A stretch of 64,000 nucleotides of DNA from CAIVVT01 sp963757265 (GCA_963757265.1 CAVWRA010000004.1:248001-312000), one strand, 5' to 3'; shown: positions 51,379 to 60,926, numbered from the stretch's first letter. A program made the numbers and translations. Notes: generated from the letters alone by a model not told the origin.

Positions 51379-52098
51379 TCAACGGAAAGTCCGAAGTCCA
51401 GGGAGGTCGAGGTGCGCCACGGAGTTGAAGCAGGCCAGCGCCGGGCGGGCGCCGTTGGCGCGCAGAATGGTCACGTTGGAATTCATCGCTGCGCCGGACA
51501 ATTGCAGGATATGGCGGGCGTCGAGGGGGAAAACGTGGCTCAGGGCGATGGCGATGGGGGTGCCCGACGTGAATACGGCTACACGGCGGCCGGCCGCGGG
51601 TGCGGCGAGAAGGGTTCCGGCGGCGGCGCGAACGCGTTGGACGAACCCCGCCCAGGATTCCCCAGCGAACGGATAACACGCATGGATCCAGGCATCTACA
51701 ACACCCGAATCGGCCTCGGTCCAGCGCCGGTGGATCTCGCCCTGACCGGAAGCCAGGGCCTGCTGGAGCGATTCGTAGTAGCGGCGGAAGAGCGGATCGT
51801 CGGCGGCTAAAGGAGGAGCGAAGGCCGCGTAGACGGCATCCAGGTCGAACTCGTCCCAGCGCCGGTCTTCGAGCGGCTGGGGGGCGGGGGAGCCGGATTC
51901 AGCGAGGGCCGCCAGCACCAGATCGGCGGTCTCTTTCTGACGCCTCAGGGCGCCGGTCCAGACGGCGTCGAAGCGGATGCCCCGACGGGCCAGCCAGGCG
52001 CCGAGGAGGCGCGACTGTCGGCGGCCGAGGTCGGAGAGACAGTCGTAGTTGTCCCGGAGGCCGGCCTGGCCGTGGCGGATGAGATAGAGCAGGCTCAC
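51379..52098 (-). CDS. Histidine phosphatase (phosphoglycerate-mutase-like) family protein
   Basis: 239 residues. RHG motif at the very start (LLYLIRHGQAGLRDNYDCLS), then SDLGRRQSRLLGAWLARRGI and VWTGALRRQKETADLVLAAL, WDEFDLDAV with the acid residue, and VAVFTSGTPIAIALSHV, where the second catalytic His position reads T-S-G-T instead of the common V-S-H-G. That substitution would weaken classical phosphatase chemistry, so the activity is doubtful. Cytoplasmic; substrate unknown. Confidence 0.82.
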   Translation of the reverse strand: MSLLYLIRHGQAGLRDNYDCLSDLGRRQSRLLGAWLARRGIRFDAVWTGALRRQKETADLVLAALAESGSPAPQPLEDRRWDEFDLDAVYAAFAPPLAADDPLFRRYYESLQQALASGQGEIHRRWTEADSGVVDAWIHACYPFAGESWAGFVQRVRAAAGTLLAAPAAGRRVAVFTSGTPIAIALSHVFPLDARHILQLSGAAMNSNVTILRANGARPALACFNSVAHLDLPGLRTFR

Positions 52099-52189
52099 GA
52101 GGGTCAGGGTATCAGAGACGCAGCGAGACAGGTCTCGCCCGTGCGCCGGGGCAAGGAGAACTGAGGGGCCGCGCCGCGCTTACAAAGGC

Positions 52190-52690
52190 TCAGGGAAATG
52201 CAGGTTCGCCTTGCCGAGGGCCTTGGCCAGAATCTAGGGTGGCCTCGGGCTCGCCGACGCCGCGCGACGTGGCCAACTCGGCGACGAGCATGTTACGGGC
52301 GCGATCCAGCATTTTCTTCTCCCGGAAGGACAAAGGCTTATGGGACTGAATGGCGGACAAGGCCTTCAGCACCTCGGCCACTTCCAGGAGACTGCCGCTT
52401 TGCATCTTGGCGCAGTTTTCCTTGAAACGATCCTTCCAGTCGGAACTAATCGGGCACTCGCCAACGGCGAGGTAGTTCAGCATGCGGGCCATTTCGCCAT
52501 TGCGGGTCACCTTGCGCAAGCCCACCTGTTCGACGTGGGAGAAGGGGACCATGACCGTCAAGCTGTTGTAAAAGAGCCGTAGCAGATAAAAATGTTCCGC
52601 CTGAAGACCGAAAGCGCGTGAACTGATGTTCTCAATCGTGCCAACCCCATGATTGGGGTAAACCACTTTCTCACCGACTTGAAAGGTCAT
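52190..52690 (-). CDS. carD: CarD-family transcription regulator
   Basis: 166 residues from ATG 52690, the conventional start (MTFQVGEKVVYPNHGVGTIE); a GTG six codons upstream is an alternative. N-terminal RNA-polymerase-interaction domain (1-65) and C-terminal helical DNA-binding domain (70-150: SDWKDRFKENCAKMQSGSLL EVAEVLKAL, LSFREKKMLDRARNMLVAEL). Binds RNA polymerase and stabilises open promoter complexes, often at rRNA and stress genes. Confidence 0.92.
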   Translation of the reverse strand: MTFQVGEKVVYPNHGVGTIENISSRAFGLQAEHFYLLRLFYNSLTVMVPFSHVEQVGLRKVTRNGEMARMLNYLAVGECPISSDWKDRFKENCAKMQSGSLLEVAEVLKALSAIQSHKPLSFREKKMLDRARNMLVAELATSRGVGEPEATLDSGQGPRQGEPAFP

Positions 52691-52765
52691 GCGGGGACCT
52701 ATTAACACCTTTCAGCAGTTGTATGCCACATTCGTTATTTTCCGAACGCGGCCGAGGCTTAATTC

Positions 52766-52794
52766 ATTGTGGTTTGTTCCAGGCGAAGCGTCAA
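52766..52794 (-). promoter_or_regulatory. Promoter candidate for carD
   Basis: Minus strand TTGACG, 17-nt spacer, CACAAT (4 of 6). It places the transcript start about 65-70 nt before the carD ATG. The surrounding stretch 52720-52850 is conspicuously A+T-rich. Confidence 0.45.
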
Positions 52795-52980
52795 GCTGTT
52801 TCTTTTCAATATTATAAACACTTAATCTGATATTCACGGTGCTGCGGAAGGGGATAGAATTCCGGACCTGCAAATCCGCTGAGACGAAGATAACACGCGG
52901 CTTAGGTGCTAGCGTTCGATATGCGCCACAGGGCCTCGCCGGACCTCGCGCCGGGCCTGGCGCCGGGTGCGCGGAGGGTC

Positions 52981-53847
52981 TCAGGCGGTTTTCAACAGCC
53001 CGCGGATGTAGGCCAGGTTGCGGCGCATGTCGTCGGGGATGGATTTGGACGGTGAATCGGTCTCAAGATTGGCGAATCCGGAGAAGCCGAGAGCCATGAT
53101 GGCGCGCATCACGGCGGGGAAGTCAATCTTGCCCTCACCGAGGTAGTGGGGGTTGTCCTTGAGGTGAAATTGGCAGATGCGGGCGGCGCCCAGCCAGGGG
53201 ATCTCCTTGAGGACATCGAAGCCGGCGCCGGTGGAATTGCCGACATCGTAGTAGACCTTGACGGCCGGGCTGGCGGCACGGTCGAGGATGCGGACATTGT
53301 CCTCGGCCGAGATCATGTTTTCGAGTCCCAGGACGACGCCGTCTTTGTGGGCCTGGGGCGCGATCTCGCGCAGGAAATCGCCGACGTAGTCCATCTCCGC
53401 GTGCGTGGTGAGGCCGCCCTTGCCGAAGAAGGGCAGGAGGACGACTTTGGCGTTTAGCGTGCGGGTGATGGGAATGGAGTCGGCGACCCACTTCTGGCCG
53501 AGTTTGTCGTTCTTCAGGTAGTTGACGTGGAGGATGTCGAGGCAGGTGCCGGCGGCGGCGATGGAGTGCTTTTTCAATTCAGCCAGGTATTGTTGCTGAA
53601 TCTCCTCGCTGGCCAGCGGGAGCTGGTCGGCGCCGGGCCGGCGGCCGAGGCTGATCTGCACGCCTTCGAAGCCCAGCGACGCGGCGACGGCGACCGCTTC
53701 GAGCTTGCCGGAGAGGTTCAGGTTCCAATCGGTGACGCCGATTTTGAGATGGGATTTCGCGGGTTTCGCGGTAAGCAGCGGCGCGGCGGCGAGCGCGCCG
53801 GCGCCGGCCAGGAAACGGCGGCGGGTGGGGGCGGATGAAAATGACAT
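52981..53847 (-). CDS. Tat-exported sugar phosphate isomerase/epimerase (xylose-isomerase-like TIM barrel)
   Basis: 288 residues. Twin-arginine signal TRRRFLAGAGALAAAPLL. AP_endonuc_2/xylose-isomerase-like barrel with metal-ligand-type residues: VVLGLENMISAEDN (Glu), VYYDVGNSTGAG (Asp), CQFHLKDN (His, Asp) and FANLETDSPS (Glu). Probably epimerises or isomerises a sugar or inositol derivative in the periplasm, often paired with Gfo/Idh/MocA enzymes such as those nearby. Confidence 0.88.
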   Translation of the reverse strand: MSFSSAPTRRRFLAGAGALAAAPLLTAKPAKSHLKIGVTDWNLNLSGKLEAVAVAASLGFEGVQISLGRRPGADQLPLASEEIQQQYLAELKKHSIAAAGTCLDILHVNYLKNDKLGQKWVADSIPITRTLNAKVVLLPFFGKGGLTTHAEMDYVGDFLREIAPQAHKDGVVLGLENMISAEDNVRILDRAASPAVKVYYDVGNSTGAGFDVLKEIPWLGAARICQFHLKDNPHYLGEGKIDFPAVMRAIMALGFSGFANLETDSPSKSIPDDMRRNLAYIRGLLKTA

Positions 53848-54125
53848 GGTCTTGATTCCTCGATGTGGACGATTGGGACGTCCTCGCCCGTTGATTCTCT
53901 CACCAAATGGGGTGCGGTGTGCGGCGGGGGCGCAAATCGCGGCGACGCTGCACGCGGTGGCGACGGGGCTGGATGCGCCCTAAGGCGGAAGGGGCCGGAC
54001 ACACGTTGATTCAGGTCTGTTCTGGCTCGGTGCACCCAAAGGCTGGAGGAACTTCGAGACACCGCGACTGCCGGTTAACGGGCTGAGATGGGGTGAGATT
54101 CGGTGCATCGGTAGAAGCGAGCGGT

Positions 54126-54518
54126 TCAGTGCGCCGCGAAGCCGATGACGAGATCGAGGCCTGCAGCGCCGGCAAACGCGCGGAAATCACTGTCCCGTGT
54201 GAGCAGAGGAATCCCTCGATCGATGCAGCTCTGGGCGATCAGGGCATCGCCGAGGCGGGCCTTGCGGCGTTTGGCCAGCACCCTCGCCCGTAACTCGCCG
54301 GCCCGTTGCCAATAGCCAGGCATGACTTCGGCGAGAGGCAATTCCACGAGAGTTTGCGAGACATCCGAAGGAAGCTTCGGGTCACTCAGCACTTCGGTGA
54401 GCACAACGGGCAGCATCAGCACTTGCCCGTCCCGGAGCGCGCTATCGAGAAGATGGGTGTCCCGGTCTCGATCTCCTTGCAGGAAGGCGATCCAAGTGCT
54501 GGTGTCGACCGCGATCAT
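54126..54518 (-). CDS. vapC: VapC-type PIN-domain ribonuclease toxin
   Basis: 130 residues. PIN fold with the acidic residues in place: IAVDTSTWIAFLQ (first Asp), VVLTEVLSDPK (Glu), RLGDALIAQSCIDRG (Asp) and LLTRDSDFRAFA (last Asp). Cleaves RNA, often tRNA, in the free state and is neutralised by VapB. The ATG overlaps the vapB stop by 4 nt. Confidence 0.92.
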   Translation of the reverse strand: MIAVDTSTWIAFLQGDRDRDTHLLDSALRDGQVLMLPVVLTEVLSDPKLPSDVSQTLVELPLAEVMPGYWQRAGELRARVLAKRRKARLGDALIAQSCIDRGIPLLTRDSDFRAFAGAAGLDLVIGFAAH

Positions 54519-54718
54519 CGGTCGGCCTTCAACTCAGCCAACGTGCGGGTGAAGCGCACCTTGCCCCGGAGTTGGCGCAGCCGCGCGTAGGCCTGCGATG
54601 CCGCAACCAACTGCAGGCCGGCCCGAACGGTCTGGGTTATGCCGCTGCCGCTGGCTCGTTGCGCCTTTTCGAGAAGCTCCGGCGGCACCTCGACGGTGAT
54701 CTTGCGCGCTGTTTCCAT
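54515..54718 (-). CDS. vapB: VapB-type antitoxin
   Basis: 67 residues. N-terminal RHH-type DNA-binding segment (KITVEVPPELLEKAQRASGS GITQTVRAGLQLV), C-terminal toxin-binding part with YARLRQLRGKVRFTRTLAEL. First gene of the vapBC operon; the complex likely represses its own promoter. Confidence 0.88.
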   Translation of the reverse strand: METARKITVEVPPELLEKAQRASGSGITQTVRAGLQLVAASQAYARLRQLRGKVRFTRTLAELKADR

Positions 54719-54936
54719 GGTGTCTCAACATACCATATCCGACACCAGCATTGAATATGGCCTTGCTGCTCAAACTCAGACGGCAGACGACTCTTGACGA
54801 AACCACATTTCGAGACGGAAGAGCCGCTGAGACCGGCTAAGGCGCCCGCGTTCTGCCACATCCGACTCGGCCGGAGAGGGAGCGGGCGGCCAAGCGGCGG
54901 GCCCCCGGATCGGATGAACCCCAGATTGAGTCGAGG

Positions 54937-55788
54937 CTAAACCCCGGGCTTGGAAGCCAGTACCCAGATGTTGGAGGACCAGGGTTCGCCGCCCAGGACG
55001 GCGCCGAGACCGGCGAGCGCGCTCCACGCGCGCTTGAGGGCGGCGGAGCGGCGATTGGCCAGATAGTTGTAATCCGGAGGGAGCGCGCCGCTGGCCACGA
55101 CGGTGAGGCCAACGTCGTGCAGTGTGCGTCGCAGGCCGGCGACCGAGAAATGGTGGAGGTGGTTGCCGGCGCCGAGCACCAGTGGCACAAGCAGAGCGCG
55201 AATCCCCAGGCGGCGGCGGGGCCAGACCTTCCAACGGGAGAAGCGCTGGCCGGGAAGGCTGGCCAGCAGATGCCCGCCGGGCGCGAGCTGTTGGGCGGCG
55301 GCGCGGAGCGCGATGCGAGGATCGGGCATGTGTTCCAGGACTTCGAAAAATGTGATGATGTCGCAGCGCGGTCCGGTGGGCGCGGTATAGAGGCGGCGGA
55401 AAACTCGATCTGCGCCGAGCACGCGGGCGGCGCGTTCGGCGTCGGCGCCGGGCTCGACGCCGTAGCAATCGTAGCCCGCCGCGGCGGCCATCCGCAGAAA
55501 GCGGCCAGCGGAGCAGCCCACATCCAGCACAATGGCGGGCGGCGGATGGCGGCGCTGCAGCAAGGCAACACAAAAAGAGTAGCGCGGGTCCGTGCCGGAG
55601 GCGCGACGCTCATCTTCGGCGATCCATCCACCGAAGGAAGCATAGTGCTCGTCCACGGCGGCCTGGTCTGGCGGCGGGAAGGTGTAGAGATGGCCGCAGG
55701 CCAGGCACTCCACGATGAGATGCGGCGGCTCGGCGAGAAAGGGCCGAGCCCGGCGGCAACCACAGACGATGCAATCGCCCTCGACCAC
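54937..55788 (-). CDS. Class I SAM-dependent methyltransferase with N-terminal zinc-binding motif
   Basis: 283 residues. N-terminal CxxC pairs (DCIVCGC and VECLACGHLYTFPPP) typical of methyltransferases acting on sugar or lipid carriers. SAM site VLDVGCSAGRFLRMA (about 95), YGVEPGADAER, then FFEVLEHMPDP. Probably a sugar- or lipid-linked methylase; target unknown. It is 32 nt upstream of the Gfo/Idh/MocA 3' end on the same strand, as part of the same run. Confidence 0.85.
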   Translation of the reverse strand: MVEGDCIVCGCRRARPFLAEPPHLIVECLACGHLYTFPPPDQAAVDEHYASFGGWIAEDERRASGTDPRYSFCVALLQRRHPPPAIVLDVGCSAGRFLRMAAAAGYDCYGVEPGADAERAARVLGADRVFRRLYTAPTGPRCDIITFFEVLEHMPDPRIALRAAAQQLAPGGHLLASLPGQRFSRWKVWPRRRLGIRALLVPLVLGAGNHLHHFSVAGLRRTLHDVGLTVVASGALPPDYNYLANRRSAALKRAWSALAGLGAVLGGEPWSSNIWVLASKPGV

Positions 55789-55820
55789 TGTGCGAGTCCT
55801 CCCTTTGCGCCGGCTGACGG

Positions 55821-57428
55821 CTAGCCGTTGAGCGACCAGCCGGAGCGGTAGGTGCGTTTGAGGTAGTCGTTGGCTTCCGGTGCGTTGGTGACGCGGCCGG
55901 CGACGGGGTCATACTCCAGGCGCTGGCCGGCGCGGTGGGCCACCAGGCCGAGCAGCATCTGCTCCATCATGGTTCCGGAGTAGTCGAAGTCGCAGTGGGT
56001 TTTGCTGCTGGTGCCGTGGGTGACATTGTTGCTGCGGCCCTTGCAGGCGTCGATCCAATCCAATTGGAAAATGTCGGGGCGGTGCGTTTCGGCGAGGGTG
56101 CCGTTCTTTTGGGCTTCGAGAATCGGCTCGATCTCGGGATTGGGCAGAGACAGGGCGGCGGGGACACCGTCGGGCGAGAGTTGGACGACCGGGAAACCGC
56201 CGGGCTTGGGCGTGGCGTCGGGCTCGGCGGTGAAGCCGGGCGGCAGGGCGGGCTTGGGCCGCGGTGTGGACGGGGCGGTGCGGCGGCGCGCGGACTGAGT
56301 GACATAGCCGGTGCCCTGGATCAGCGGCAGCAGGTCCTCCTTGGAGCGGCGCTTGTAATACGTCAGGTCACCGTCGTCGTTGTTGGGAATGATCAGACGC
56401 GATTCGAAATCGGCCAGGATGACGCCCTTGGTGCCTTCAAAGATCGCACCATTGCCGATCTTGTTGACATCGATGAAGCCCTTGGGAGATTTCGGTTTCA
56501 ACCCGCCCTGGTACCAGATGTTTTCGATCGGGCCGCGCCAGGAGTTGGCGGGGTGGAAGAAGCTCACCTTCAGCTTGACGGGCGTGATGTCGGGGTTGAA
56601 CTTGTCGCTGACGTCCTGGTCAACCTCGACGGCGATGGGCGCGCCGGCGTCGATGGAGTTCCAGACCAGGTCCATGGTGTGGGCGCCCATGTCGCCCATC
56701 TGGCCGACGCCGAAGTCGCGGTACATGTTCCAGAAGAGGCAATTCAGGCCATTGGATCCGCCGAAATATTGCGGGCTGTAAGGGTGGTAAGGCGAAGGGC
56801 CGATCCACTGCTCGTAGTGCAGGATGTTGGGCGGCATGCCCTGGACGTCGGGATAGCCGGGGCGGGGGAGTTGGCGGCTGTCCCAACTGTGAACGGTCTT
56901 GAGCTCGCCGATGGCGCCGTCGAGGATCAGCTCGCGCAGGCGCTCGAAGTTGGGGAAGGCGTGGCGCTGGGTGCCGTGCTGGGTGGCGAGCGTGGCCTTG
57001 TTCTTGAGGTAGGTGGCACGAACCGTGCGGACCTCCTCGACGCTGATGCCGAGCGGCTTTTCACAATAGACGTGCTTGCCGCGATTCAAGGCCCAGTTGG
57101 CGATAAAGGCGTGGTGATGATCGGCGGTGCAGATCACCACGGCCTCGACGTCCTTCTGTTCGAGCAGGCGGCGCCAGTCGTAGTAGGTCTTGGCGTTGGG
57201 GAAGATGCGCAGGGCTTGCTTGGTGCGGTCATCGTTGACGTCGCACAGGGCCACGACGTTCTCCTGCAGGAGAGTGTTGTAGTGGGCGGTGCCGCGGCCC
57301 CACACGCCGATGAGGGCAATGTTGAGCTTATTGGAGGGGGCGTTGCGGCCGCTCAATGTGCCGCTCTTCAAAATCGTCAAGCCGGCCGCGGAGCTGGCCG
57401 CGGACCTCAAGAAATCGCGTCGTTGCAT
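55821..57428 (-). CDS. Tat-exported Gfo/Idh/MocA oxidoreductase with a Pro-rich insertion
   Basis: 535 residues. Signal MQRRDFLRSAASSAAGL. Rossmann part NIALIGVWGRGTAHYNTLL, ALCDVNDDRTKQAL, VEAVVICTADHHHAFIANWA, and the classical EKP (KHVYCEKPLGISVEEV). A Thr/Pro-rich spacer lies at about 378-405 (RRRTAPSTPRPKPALPPGF), absent from the other two paralogues and likely a flexible insertion. C-terminal domain ends RTYRSGWSLNG. Different subfamily from the genes at 9096-10376 and 49576-50877. Sugar oxidoreductase or glycosidase-type activity possible. Confidence 0.9.
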   Translation of the reverse strand: MQRRDFLRSAASSAAGLTILKSGTLSGRNAPSNKLNIALIGVWGRGTAHYNTLLQENVVALCDVNDDRTKQALRIFPNAKTYYDWRRLLEQKDVEAVVICTADHHHAFIANWALNRGKHVYCEKPLGISVEEVRTVRATYLKNKATLATQHGTQRHAFPNFERLRELILDGAIGELKTVHSWDSRQLPRPGYPDVQGMPPNILHYEQWIGPSPYHPYSPQYFGGSNGLNCLFWNMYRDFGVGQMGDMGAHTMDLVWNSIDAGAPIAVEVDQDVSDKFNPDITPVKLKVSFFHPANSWRGPIENIWYQGGLKPKSPKGFIDVNKIGNGAIFEGTKGVILADFESRLIIPNNDDGDLTYYKRRSKEDLLPLIQGTGYVTQSARRRTAPSTPRPKPALPPGFTAEPDATPKPGGFPVVQLSPDGVPAALSLPNPEIEPILEAQKNGTLAETHRPDIFQLDWIDACKGRSNNVTHGTSSKTHCDFDYSGTMMEQMLLGLVAHRAGQRLEYDPVAGRVTNAPEANDYLKRTYRSGWSLNG

Positions 57429-57489
57429 GGAAGCTCCTGCCGAACATCCTATCGGATCTTCGGGTCCGTTAGCGGAGACGCGGCGAAGG

Positions 57490-59844
57490 TCAGAGGCGCA
57501 GTTCGTAGCCGGCGGCGCGGAGGGCGTCGATGATGGAGCTGCGGACGGCGGTCAGATCCTCGCTCGAAAGAGTGCGGTCGGGCGCGGAGAGGGTGACGCG
57601 GTAGGTGAGGCTCTGGCGGTCGTCGGGCAAGGGCTTGCCGCGGTAGGCGTAGAGGTACTCAACGGTCTCGCAGCAGGGGCCGGCGGCGGCGAGGATGCGC
57701 CGGCGCAGGAGGCCCGAGAGCTCGCGCAGGCCGGTGACCACGGAGAGGTCAAAGGCAGTGCTGGGGAAACGCTGCAGCGGGGTGTATTTCTTGACCTCCG
57801 CGCCGAGGCGGAAGAGAGCGCCGAGATCGACGTCGAGGATCGCGCCGCGGCCGGCCTCCATCAGAGTGGGATGCAGCTCGAAGAGACGGCCGGGCTCGAC
57901 GCCGCGCCACGAAATCGAGGCCGAGCGTGCCGGATGCTCGTACGGACGTGCAGCAGCGGGTAAAGCCTCGCAGCCGGGCATGAGGCATTCGGCGAGCCGC
58001 TTCAACTCGAACAGCGCCGCGGCGCCGTCGCCGGTGCTGTAAATGGCGGCCATGAGGTGCGGGATCTCCTGGGGCAGGACGCCGGCGGATTGCTTGTGGA
58101 TCTCGTAGCCGATTTCGAAGAGCCGGAATTCAACGAAACGCTTGGCGTTTTCGAGCAGGTTGCGATGCAGGCCGGGCAGCAGGCTGGTGCGAAGGAGCGA
58201 CTGCTCACTGCTGATGGGATTCATGACACGCAAGTGCGCCGCCGGATCGAAGCCAAAGCGCCGGGCCAGGTCCTCGCTGATGAAGGAGTAGTTCTGCACC
58301 TCGGTGAAACCCTGCGCGGCACAGAGCTCGCGGACCTGGTGCTGGAAGAAGCGCTGGCGATTGATCCACGGGCGCGTGGCGGGCTGCAGCGGGGCGACGG
58401 CGGGGATGGTGTCGTAGCCGACCATGCGGCCGATCTCCTCGAGCAGGTCCTCCTTGATGGTGACGTCCTTGGTGGCGCGCCAGGTGGGGACGGTGACGGC
58501 GTAGACGCCGGGGCCGGCATCGGCGACACCGAACTCGAGCGACTCGAGAATCCGGCGGACCTCATCCGAGTCGACCGGACGGCCGAGCTTGCGGGCCACC
58601 CATTCCAGGGGTAGATCGATGACGCGCGTGGGCGCCGGGCCGCGCCAGTTATCGATCACGCCGCCGGCCAGGCGGATGCCGGGGCACACTTCTTTGAGAA
58701 GGACAATCGCCCGGGCCAGGGCGCGCAGCGTGTTGACGGGGTCCTGGGCCTTCTCGAAGCGCATCGAAGCGTCGGTGCGCAGCTTGAGGGCGGAGGACGT
58801 CCGGCGGATGCAGGCGGCTTCGAAGTTCGCGCTTTCCAGGACAATGCGCGTGGTCTCGGGGCCGATGGCCGAGTGCGCGCCGCCGATCACGCCGGCCAGC
58901 GCCACGGCGCCGGCGGCGTCGGCGATGACCAGGTTCGACGGGTTGAGAGTGTAGGTTTCGCCGTCGAGCGCGGCGAGGACTTCGCCCTCGGCGGCGCGGC
59001 GGACGAAGATGGTGCGGCCGTGCAGCTTAGCGGCGTCGAAGGCGTGCATCGGCTGGGGCAGACCGGCCAGCAGGAGGTTGGTCACGTCGACGATGTTTGA
59101 GATCGGATTCAGGCCGATGGCTTCGAGCCGGGCTTGCAGCCACAGTGGCGAAGGGCCGACGCGCACGTTGTCGAAGACCAGCCCGGAGTAGCGTGGGCAC
59201 AGATCGTAGTCGAGGATCTCGACATTCCACTCGTTGCCCGGCGCGGGCAGGAGCGAGAGGTCAACGGGGTCGTAGAGGCGCTCTCCGGTGATGGCGGCGA
59301 CCTCGCGCGCCAGGCCGTGATGGCCCCACAGATCGGGGCGGTGGGTCAGGCTCTTATTGTCGACTTCGATGACATAATCGGGCGCGCAGCCGGGCAGCGG
59401 CTGGCCCGGCTCGGCTTCGCATTCGACAATTCCTTCGTGGTCGCGGTTGATTTCCAGTTCGACGCCGGAGGCCAACATGCCGTCGCTTTCGACGCCCGCG
59501 ATGACGGCCTTGCGAATCTCCCGCGAGCCGAGCGTCACACCTGCGGGGACATAGGCGGTAACGATGCCGGGGCGGCAATTGGGTGCGCCGCAGACGACCT
59601 GTTTGCGTCCGTAGAGCGGGCCGGCGTTAACCAGCGCGACCTTGTTGTGGCTGCCGGGGTTGTGGCCGTGGGGGATCGGCTCGACCCACAGGATGCGCGC
59701 GGCGACCACGCGCGCCAGGTGCGGGGCGAACTCCGCGCAGCTCTCGCACTCGGCGGTCTTCATCGTGATGAGGCGCGCCAGTTCGGGCGGGCTGAGCTTG
59801 AGCCCGGGGACGAATTCGCGGATCCAGTTGAATGAGAATTTCAC
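57490..59844 (-). CDS. pheT: Phenylalanyl-tRNA synthetase beta subunit
   Basis: 784 residues, normal length. N-terminal editing/tRNA-binding-like domain (about 40-150: ARILWVEPIPHGHNPGSHNK, KQVVCGAPNCRPG), B3/B4 editing domain, B5 domain, and the C-terminal anticodon-binding FDX-ACB domain (about 690-784: FPSTAFDLSVVTGLRELSGL, YRVTLSAPDRTLSSEDL). Forms the alpha2-beta2 enzyme with pheS, which lies 47 nt upstream on the same strand. Confidence 0.97.
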   Translation of the reverse strand: MKFSFNWIREFVPGLKLSPPELARLITMKTAECESCAEFAPHLARVVAARILWVEPIPHGHNPGSHNKVALVNAGPLYGRKQVVCGAPNCRPGIVTAYVPAGVTLGSREIRKAVIAGVESDGMLASGVELEINRDHEGIVECEAEPGQPLPGCAPDYVIEVDNKSLTHRPDLWGHHGLAREVAAITGERLYDPVDLSLLPAPGNEWNVEILDYDLCPRYSGLVFDNVRVGPSPLWLQARLEAIGLNPISNIVDVTNLLLAGLPQPMHAFDAAKLHGRTIFVRRAAEGEVLAALDGETYTLNPSNLVIADAAGAVALAGVIGGAHSAIGPETTRIVLESANFEAACIRRTSSALKLRTDASMRFEKAQDPVNTLRALARAIVLLKEVCPGIRLAGGVIDNWRGPAPTRVIDLPLEWVARKLGRPVDSDEVRRILESLEFGVADAGPGVYAVTVPTWRATKDVTIKEDLLEEIGRMVGYDTIPAVAPLQPATRPWINRQRFFQHQVRELCAAQGFTEVQNYSFISEDLARRFGFDPAAHLRVMNPISSEQSLLRTSLLPGLHRNLLENAKRFVEFRLFEIGYEIHKQSAGVLPQEIPHLMAAIYSTGDGAAALFELKRLAECLMPGCEALPAAARPYEHPARSASISWRGVEPGRLFELHPTLMEAGRGAILDVDLGALFRLGAEVKKYTPLQRFPSTAFDLSVVTGLRELSGLLRRRILAAAGPCCETVEYLYAYRGKPLPDDRQSLTYRVTLSAPDRTLSSEDLTAVRSSIIDALRAAGYELRL

Positions 59845-59891
59845 GTCAATCGATTCCTTGGCATCTCAAACAAGGACGGCCAGAGAGTCCA

Positions 59892-60926
59892 TCAGAACTG
59901 GCGCAGAAAGCGCAGGTCGCCGGCGGCGAGGTGGCGGATGTCGTCGATGCCATAACGCATCATCACCAGGCGCGTGAGGCCGAGGCCGAAAGCGAAGCCG
60001 TTCCAGACGTCGGGGTCGATGCCGCCCGAGCGCAGGACGTTGGGATGCACCAGGCCGCAACCGACCAGCTCCACCCACCCGCTCTGCTTGCAGACGGGGC
60101 AGCCCGGACCGCCGCAGATGAGGCACTGGATGTCGAGCTCGAAGCCGGGCTCGACGAAGGGAAAGAAGCCGGGGCGGAGGCGGACGGCGACGTCGCGATG
60201 GAAGATGGCCGTCAGCATTTGTTGCATGAAATAGAGCATGTGGCCGACGGAGACGTCGCGGTCGACCATCATGCCTTCGATCTGGTAGAAGGTGTGCTCG
60301 TGGCTGGCGTCAACCTCCTCATTGCGGAAGACGCGGCCGGGGGCGATGATGCGCAGCGGCGCGCCAAACTGCTCCATGGCGCGCACCTGGACGGGTGAGG
60401 TGTGGGTGCGCAGCAGCAGGCCGCCCGCGACGAAGAAGGTGTCCTGGGCGTCGCGCGCGGGATGAGTGGCGGGGATGTTCAGGGCGTCGAAGTTGTACCA
60501 CTCGGTCTCGACCTCGGGACCGTCCATGACGGCGAATCCGAGGGAGGTGAAATACTCTTCCAGCTCGCGCTGAATTTGCGTCACCGGGTGCAACGAGCCG
60601 GGGCGTGTGCCGGGCGCGGGGAGGGTGAGATCGAGCCACTCGGTGTTCAGGCGGGCGTCGAGAGCGGCGCGCTCGAAGGCGGCCTGGCGGGCCTCGTAGC
60701 GCGACTCCAAGTCCTGCTTGACCGAATTAAGGAGCCGGCCGACAGTGGCGCGCTCGGCGGGCGCGAGCTGGCCCATCTGCCTGCCGATGGCGGCAGTGAG
60801 GGCGGCGAGCTGGCCTTTGCGGCCCAGGTATTCGACGCGCGCCGATTCCAGGGCGTCGGCGCCGGCGGCGGATTCGAGCGCGGCGGCGGCCTGCGCCTGT
60901 AGCTCGGATAGCTTGGATTCCAGCAT
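59892..60926 (-). CDS. pheS: Phenylalanyl-tRNA synthetase alpha subunit
   Basis: 344 residues. N-terminal coiled-coil (1-85: ESKLSELQAQAAAALESAAG). Catalytic core with motif 2 RVFRNEEVDASHEHTFYQIE and motif 3 GLGLTRLVMMRYGIDDIR. A CLICGGPGCPVCKQSGW segment (about 278-295) resembles a zinc-finger insertion of the PheS type. Charges tRNA-Phe with phenylalanine. First gene of pheST. Confidence 0.97.
   Translation of the reverse strand: MLESKLSELQAQAAAALESAAGADALESARVEYLGRKGQLAALTAAIGRQMGQLAPAERATVGRLLNSVKQDLESRYEARQAAFERAALDARLNTEWLDLTLPAPGTRPGSLHPVTQIQRELEEYFTSLGFAVMDGPEVETEWYNFDALNIPATHPARDAQDTFFVAGGLLLRTHTSPVQVRAMEQFGAPLRIIAPGRVFRNEEVDASHEHTFYQIEGMMVDRDVSVGHMLYFMQQMLTAIFHRDVAVRLRPGFFPFVEPGFELDIQCLICGGPGCPVCKQSGWVELVGCGLVHPNVLRSGGIDPDVWNGFAFGLGLTRLVMMRYGIDDIRHLAAGDLRFLRQF

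Noticed and set aside
55935..57533. Long open frame (532 codons) on the plus strand
   Set aside because: It lies antisense to a clear Gfo/Idh/MocA gene; Gly/Val/Ala-rich translation with no domain, a by-product of GC-rich codon use on the other strand.
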